DNA from: an uncultured Clostridia bacterium
GTDB taxonomy: Bacteria; Bacillota; Clostridia; Christensenellales; Borkfalkiaceae
Assembly (NCBI GenBank): GCA_934271255.1
Contig: CAKQQS010000001.1
Coordinates: 186,001-250,000, forward strand
Reading direction: 5' to 3'
DNA: 64,000 bases
Positions within the stretch are counted from its first letter, which is position 1. Each line of letters begins with the position of its first letter. The position numbers and the translations under genes were made by a program. A model generated the notes under the pieces. The model was given only the letters and a program-made list of their open reading frames with translations. It ran no database searches and was not told where the DNA came from. This document shows positions 60,767 through 64,000 of the stretch, in pieces.

Positions 60767-61297
60767 CTATTCCACTATGAAAACGCCGTTTTCTTCGCCG
60801 CCGTCCATTACTACCGAAACTTTTTCGTGTTTGGAAGTCGGTATGTTTTTGCCTACGTAGTCGGGGCGAATGGGTATTTCTCTGTGTCCCCTGTCGACAA
60901 GCACGGCAAGTTGCACGGATTTCGGTCTGCCGAGCGAAAATACCGTTTCTATCGCCGCTCTCGCCGTTCTTCCCGTGTACAAAACGTCGTCGACGATAAC
61001 TACCGTTTTGTTTTCAAGACTGCAAGGTATATTGCTGCCCGTCGCTTTCGCTTTCTTTTCTTCCAACGTATAGTCGTCCCTGAACATCGTCTGGTCGATA
61101 AATCCGTAATCGACGTTTACCCCTTCGAACTTGAACATATTGTCCCGCAAAATGTCCGCGATGAGTATTCCGCGCGTTTTTACGCCCAACAAAACCAGCC
61201 CGTTCAACCCTTCGTTACGTTCTATTATCTCGTGCGTTATTCTCGCAAGCGAACGCTTTATCGTCGCTTCGTCCATTATTTGTACTTTTCTCGTCAT
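60767..61297 (-). CDS. pyrR: PyrR, pyrimidine regulator / uracil phosphoribosyltransferase
   Basis: A 176-residue phosphoribosyltransferase-fold protein. The PRPP loop VDDVLYTGRTARA (102-114) and the N-terminal ITHEIIERN plus GVKTRGILIADIL identify PyrR. In Bacillota PyrR binds pyr mRNA to cause attenuation and usually also has uracil phosphoribosyltransferase activity. No pyr biosynthesis gene is seen nearby; instead it sits between a small membrane protein (4-base ATGA overlap) and the aminotransferase. I saw no PyrR-binding attenuator next to it, so its targets are probably elsewhere. Confidence 0.95.
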   Translation of the reverse strand: MTRKVQIMDEATIKRSLARITHEIIERNEGLNGLVLLGVKTRGILIADILRDNMFKFEGVNVDYGFIDQTMFRDDYTLEEKKAKATGSNIPCSLENKTVVIVDDVLYTGRTARAAIETVFSLGRPKSVQLAVLVDRGHREIPIRPDYVGKNIPTSKHEKVSVVMDGGEENGVFIVE

Positions 61298-61752
61298 ATT
61301 AACTCCCTGAACCTGAACGCTAACGTTACTTCTCTGTTCGCCGCGCCGTTGAGTATCGCCGCGACTATCGCCACGACCGTTATTATCATAGCCGCCGTCA
61401 AAATCGTCGCCGCCACGCCGAAATAAAAAGTCTTTTTATTGTCTTTATATTTCAACAAACTCACGCTTAACGCAAGCGCGACTATATCGCACGCGAAAAA
61501 CGCGCTTATGACGATTATAAGATACGCCGACGATATGATTATTAAAACCAGATATTTCAAATCGTCAATCTTTTTGATTTTTTCCTGCAACATACCGTAA
61601 GACTTACCGTAAAAAACCATCATCGCTATAAAACATACCGTCGCTATCGCGGTAAAGACTATCGCCGAAATAAATCTCGCTTTCAGCCTTTTTTCTTGTT
61701 TTTTCAACGCCGATTCTTCGTCCGTAACCCGTTTATTTACTTGTTCTTCCAT
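61294..61752 (-). CDS. Small membrane protein of unknown function
   Basis: A 152-residue protein with a charged N-terminal 25 residues (rich in Glu, Lys, Arg), then three or four hydrophobic helices: FISAIVFTAIATVCFIAMMV, YLVLIIISSAYLIIVISAFF, possibly IVALALSVSLL, and VAATILTAAMIITVVAIVAA. I do not recognise a family. It is the first gene of the pyrR unit, overlapping pyrR by 4 bases. AAGGAGAAAC precedes the ATG, and an extended -10 (TGGTATAGT) lies a few dozen bases upstream. No catalytic or transport motif is visible. Confidence 0.75.
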   Translation of the reverse strand: MEEQVNKRVTDEESALKKQEKRLKARFISAIVFTAIATVCFIAMMVFYGKSYGMLQEKIKKIDDLKYLVLIIISSAYLIIVISAFFACDIVALALSVSLLKYKDNKKTFYFGVAATILTAAMIITVVAIVAAILNGAANREVTLAFRFRELI

Positions 61753-61820
61753 TTTTTTGCGTTTCTCCTTATTTTTATACTATACCATAAATATCAAATA
61801 AAATAAACCGATTTTAACCA

Positions 61821-61853
61821 AAAAATGCGAAACGGCGTCCGTTTCGCATTTTT
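61821..61853 (-). terminator. Terminator of the yebC operon
   Basis: A perfect 15-base stem, AAAAATGCGAAACGG (61821-61835) with CCGTTTCGCATTTTT (61839-61853), 3-base loop; read leftwards a T-tract follows the stem. Confidence 0.92.
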
Positions 61854-61919
61854 AATACTTTTAATTTGTCAAAAATTACCCGAAAAAAACCGCCGACAAG
61901 ACGGCTTTAAACCCGTAAA

Positions 61920-62660
61920 TTATTCTTCGTCGGGTTCTTCGGGGAGTTCTACGTTATGGTAAACTTCCTGAACGTCGTCCAAATCTTCCAACGCGTTCAA
62001 TAATTTAACGAACTTTTCGTTTGCTTCCGCGCTCAAAGTCATTTTGCTTTGCGGTACCATTTCGACAGACGCTTCGTAGAAAGAAAGTCCTTTGTCTTCA
62101 AAATACTTTCTTGCGTCCGAGAACGCCGCGACGTCCGTATCGACGACGTAGCAGTCGTCTTCCGTTACCATGTCGTTCGCGCCCGATTCCAAAACGTATT
62201 CCATCATAGTGTCTTCGTCAAGGTCGGGTGTTCTTACTACCGAAATTACGCCCTTTCTGTCAAACATATAAGATACGCAACCCGCGTTGCCGAGTTCGCC
62301 GCCGTTTCTTTTCAACGTCGTTCTTACGTAGTCGACCGTTCTGTTTTTGTTGTCCGTAAGCGTTTCGATGATAAGCGCGGTGCCGTTGGGGCCGTAACCT
62401 TCGTACGTCAAACTTTCGTAAACGGCGTTACCGAGTTCGCCCGCAGCCTTCGCGATACATCTTTTTATGTTGTCGTTCGGCATGTTGGCCGCTTTCGCTT
62501 TGGCTATGCAGTCGGCAAGTTTAGAGTTGGTCGACGGATCCGGATTGCTCTTTGCCGCTACCGCGATTTCACGACCGATTTTAGTAAATATTTTTCCTTT
62601 TATAGCGTCTGCTTTCGCTTTCTTTACCGCAATGTTTGCGGAATGGCTATGTCCTGACAT
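61920..62660 (-). CDS. yebC: YebC/PmpR-family protein (translation/transcription regulator)
   Basis: A 246-residue YebC-family protein. Members have been described as transcription regulators and more recently as helping ribosomes through proline-rich stretches. The conserved N-terminus reads MSGHSHSANIAVKKAKADA, IKGKIFTKIGREI; the usual motif is GHSKWANI, so K-W is replaced by H-S. Further signatures are NIKRCIAKAAGE, YEGYGPNGTALIIE and NKNRTVDYVRTTLKRNGG. It follows the SpoU methyltransferase by 10 bases and is the last gene of the rpmI-rplT-methyltransferase-yebC group. An alternative reading of the function is open, but the family is certain. Confidence 0.93.
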   Translation of the reverse strand: MSGHSHSANIAVKKAKADAIKGKIFTKIGREIAVAAKSNPDPSTNSKLADCIAKAKAANMPNDNIKRCIAKAAGELGNAVYESLTYEGYGPNGTALIIETLTDNKNRTVDYVRTTLKRNGGELGNAGCVSYMFDRKGVISVVRTPDLDEDTMMEYVLESGANDMVTEDDCYVVDTDVAAFSDARKYFEDKGLSFYEASVEMVPQSKMTLSAEANEKFVKLLNALEDLDDVQEVYHNVELPEEPDEE

Positions 62661-62670
62661 GCTTTTCTCC

Positions 62671-63405
62671 TTATTTTAATAAATACATCAATATGCTCGC
62701 CGATACTCCCGCGTTTAAACTTTCCATGTTTTTTTCCATAGGTATTCTGACGGTACTGCTCGACGCGTCGTATACTTCTTTTCGTATACCTTTCGATTCG
62801 CTGCCGACGACAAGACAAAACTTGTCCGCCTTTTTAAACGAAAAAACGTCTTCCCCGTCCATATCGGCGCATATTATCTCGTAACCGCTCAACGCCCTTT
62901 TTATCTCGTCGAAACCCCCTATATGTAGGTTGACGAAATATATACCGCTCATACTCGCGCGAACGACTTTTAAGTTGAACGGATCCACGCAGTCGCACAG
63001 ATACAAGTCTTTGTACCCCGCCGCAACAGCCGTTCTTATTATCGTACCCGCGTTTCCCGGATCTTTTATCCCGTCCAGCAACAAGCACCTTTCCGATACG
63101 GGTTGCTTTACCGACGTGGCAGGCATTTCGATTACCGCCATAACCCCTTCGGGGTTTACTTCGTCCGAAACGCTTTTGTATACGGAATCGGTTACGGTTA
63201 AGATTTCTCCCGCAAATATTTCGTTAAACTCGCCGACGTGTTTTTCCGTTACGACGAGCGTCTTTACGGGCATACCATTAAAAATCGCTTCCCGTACGGT
63301 TTTTAAGCCTTCCGCAACGTATAAGTTTTGCAGATAGCGATTGTCTTTCTCGGAAAGCGATTTTATTTTTTTGATTCTTTCGTTTTGTCGCGAAGTTATC
63401 AACAT
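62671..63405 (-). CDS. TrmH/SpoU-family RNA 2'-O-methyltransferase
   Basis: A 244-residue SPOUT methyltransferase. An N-terminal L30-like substrate-binding domain (about 1-95; SRQNERIKKIKSLSEKDNRY) precedes the knotted domain with motif 1 DPGNAGTIIRTAVAAG, motif 2 LVVGSESKGIR and motif 3 IPMEKNMESLNAGVSASILM, which together bind SAM and form the trefoil knot. Such enzymes methylate the ribose 2'-OH of 23S rRNA (RlmB/TsnR-like). The target cannot be told here. It lies 8 bases after rplT and is placed, as in many Bacillota, next to ribosomal protein genes. Confidence 0.92.
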   Translation of the reverse strand: MLITSRQNERIKKIKSLSEKDNRYLQNLYVAEGLKTVREAIFNGMPVKTLVVTEKHVGEFNEIFAGEILTVTDSVYKSVSDEVNPEGVMAVIEMPATSVKQPVSERCLLLDGIKDPGNAGTIIRTAVAAGYKDLYLCDCVDPFNLKVVRASMSGIYFVNLHIGGFDEIKRALSGYEIICADMDGEDVFSFKKADKFCLVVGSESKGIRKEVYDASSSTVRIPMEKNMESLNAGVSASILMYLLK

Positions 63406-63413
63406 TTATTCAA

Positions 63414-63770
63414 TTATTTCGCAAGCGCTTTTTTCGCGGAATCGGTAAGCGCGGTAAATCCTTTCGCGTCTGCGATAGCGATGTCCGCCAAAACCTTTCT
63501 GTTAAGGTCGATTCCCGCAAGTTTAAGACCGTGCATGAACTTGCTGTAAGAAATGCCGTTAAGTCTGCAACCCGCGTTTATTCTTGCAATCCAAAGTCTT
63601 CTGAAATCCTTTTTCTTGTCCTTTCTGCCTACGTAAGCATATTGACCGGATTTCATTACGGCTTCTCTCGCGACGCGATAGCATCTGCTTCTCATTCCGT
63701 AATAACCTTTTGCCGCTTTAATTATCTTTCTACGCTTTTTAACCGCGTTTACTCCTCTTTTAATACGCAT
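63414..63770 (-). CDS. rplT: 50S ribosomal protein L20
   Basis: A 118-residue L20: [40 protein letters not shown], and [20 protein letters not shown] are family signatures. L20 is needed early in 50S assembly and in many bacteria represses its own operon (infC-rpmI-rplT) by binding its mRNA leader. Here it follows rpmI by 20 bases, the conserved order. Length is normal and AGGAGAGAG is a strong ribosome site. Confidence 0.97.
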   Translation of the reverse strand: MRIKRGVNAVKKRRKIIKAAKGYYGMRSRCYRVAREAVMKSGQYAYVGRKDKKKDFRRLWIARINAGCRLNGISYSKFMHGLKLAGIDLNRKVLADIAIADAKGFTALTDSAKKALAK

Positions 63771-63790
63771 AATTCTCTCTCCTTAACCGA

Positions 63791-63988
63791 TTATTTGTTG
63801 TAGACAAGATTCTTAATTGTCTGTTCTTGCGTCTTATGAACGTACGCGCCTTGTTGAAGGCGGTTCTTTCTCTTTCTGTCTTTTTTCGTCAAAATGTGGT
63901 TCTTGCCTTGACAAGCTCTCTTAACGTGTCCCGATGCGGTTACTCTGAAACGTTTCTTCGCGCCGCTTTTTGTTTTCATTTTTGGCAT
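63791..63988 (-). CDS. rpmI: 50S ribosomal protein L35
   Basis: A 65-residue L35 ([35 protein letters not shown]), normal for the family. GAGGATAAAT precedes the ATG. The usual upstream neighbour infC would lie beyond the right edge, and an L20 regulatory leader, if present, is outside the window. It is the first visible gene of a unit continuing with rplT, the SpoU methyltransferase and yebC. Confidence 0.97.
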   Translation of the reverse strand: MPKMKTKSGAKKRFRVTASGHVKRACQGKNHILTKKDRKRKNRLQQGAYVHKTQEQTIKNLVYNK

Positions 63989-64000
63989 ATATTTATCCTC

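Overview
The window looks like a chromosomal segment of an uncultured, Gram-positive-type Clostridia (Bacillota). The evidence is a tRNA-Ile T-box leader before ileS, a large Alu-bearing SRP RNA, PyrR, RqcH, YebC, Gram-positive-style lipoproteins with strong AGGAGG-type ribosome sites, and MalF/MalG-type sugar ABC importers. Secreted proteins carry lipoboxes or C-terminal membrane anchors and I saw no LPXTG signals. A gut Christensenellales-like bacterium is my guess for the lineage; the sequence alone does not prove it.

Layout. 1-13.8 kb is housekeeping: the start of trigger factor (cut by the left edge), rqcH, a HAD phosphatase, two RluA-type pseudouridine synthases, a membrane-anchored surface protein, an MntP-like manganese exporter, a T-box-controlled ileS operon that also carries an RNA methyltransferase and a pseudouridine synthase, the SRP RNA, and a radical-SAM/DUF4130 pair of suspected DNA-repair function.

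13.9-32.6 kb is a visibly AT-richer carbohydrate island. It holds a cytosolic GH31, a divergent AraC regulator, a surface protein with ten exact 26-residue His/Cys repeats, and an operon of cytosolic GH51, lipoprotein GH51, an anchored lectin-like protein, a sugar-binding lipoprotein, two permeases and a 1541-residue GH13 lipoprotein. The regulator's gene lies inside the island, and a common 20-base motif sits upstream of the three other transcription units, so this looks like one regulon for an arabinose-containing and/or alpha-glucan substrate.

32.8-49.4 kb is a second glycan locus: AraC regulator, GH2 beta-mannosidase-like enzyme, binding lipoprotein, two permeases, and four large surface proteins (a 1014-residue multi-Ig protein, a DUF4838 lipoprotein and two lipoproteins that share a C-terminal module). 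Two 17-base direct repeats exactly 21 bases apart abut the -35 box of the GH2 promoter. 49.7-57.6 kb continues the theme: an unclassified TIM-barrel hydrolase, a mannose-6-phosphate-isomerase-like cupin, a beta-phosphoglucomutase-like HAD, a CE2-like esterase, a PocR-AraC regulator and a second SGNH hydrolase.

57.8-64 kb returns to housekeeping: an XRE membrane regulator, a tandem array of hairpin-bearing 78/79-base repeats, a LOG-family protein, an aspartate-type aminotransferase, pyrR, a small membrane protein, yebC, a SpoU-type methyltransferase, rplT and rpmI.

The most unusual observations are the shared operators of the two AraC systems, two AraC-family genes whose promoters predict leaderless mRNAs, the 26-residue repeat array with a related segment in the second locus, and the shared module of the locus-2 lipoproteins. 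All functional assignments come from reading motifs; no searches were run.
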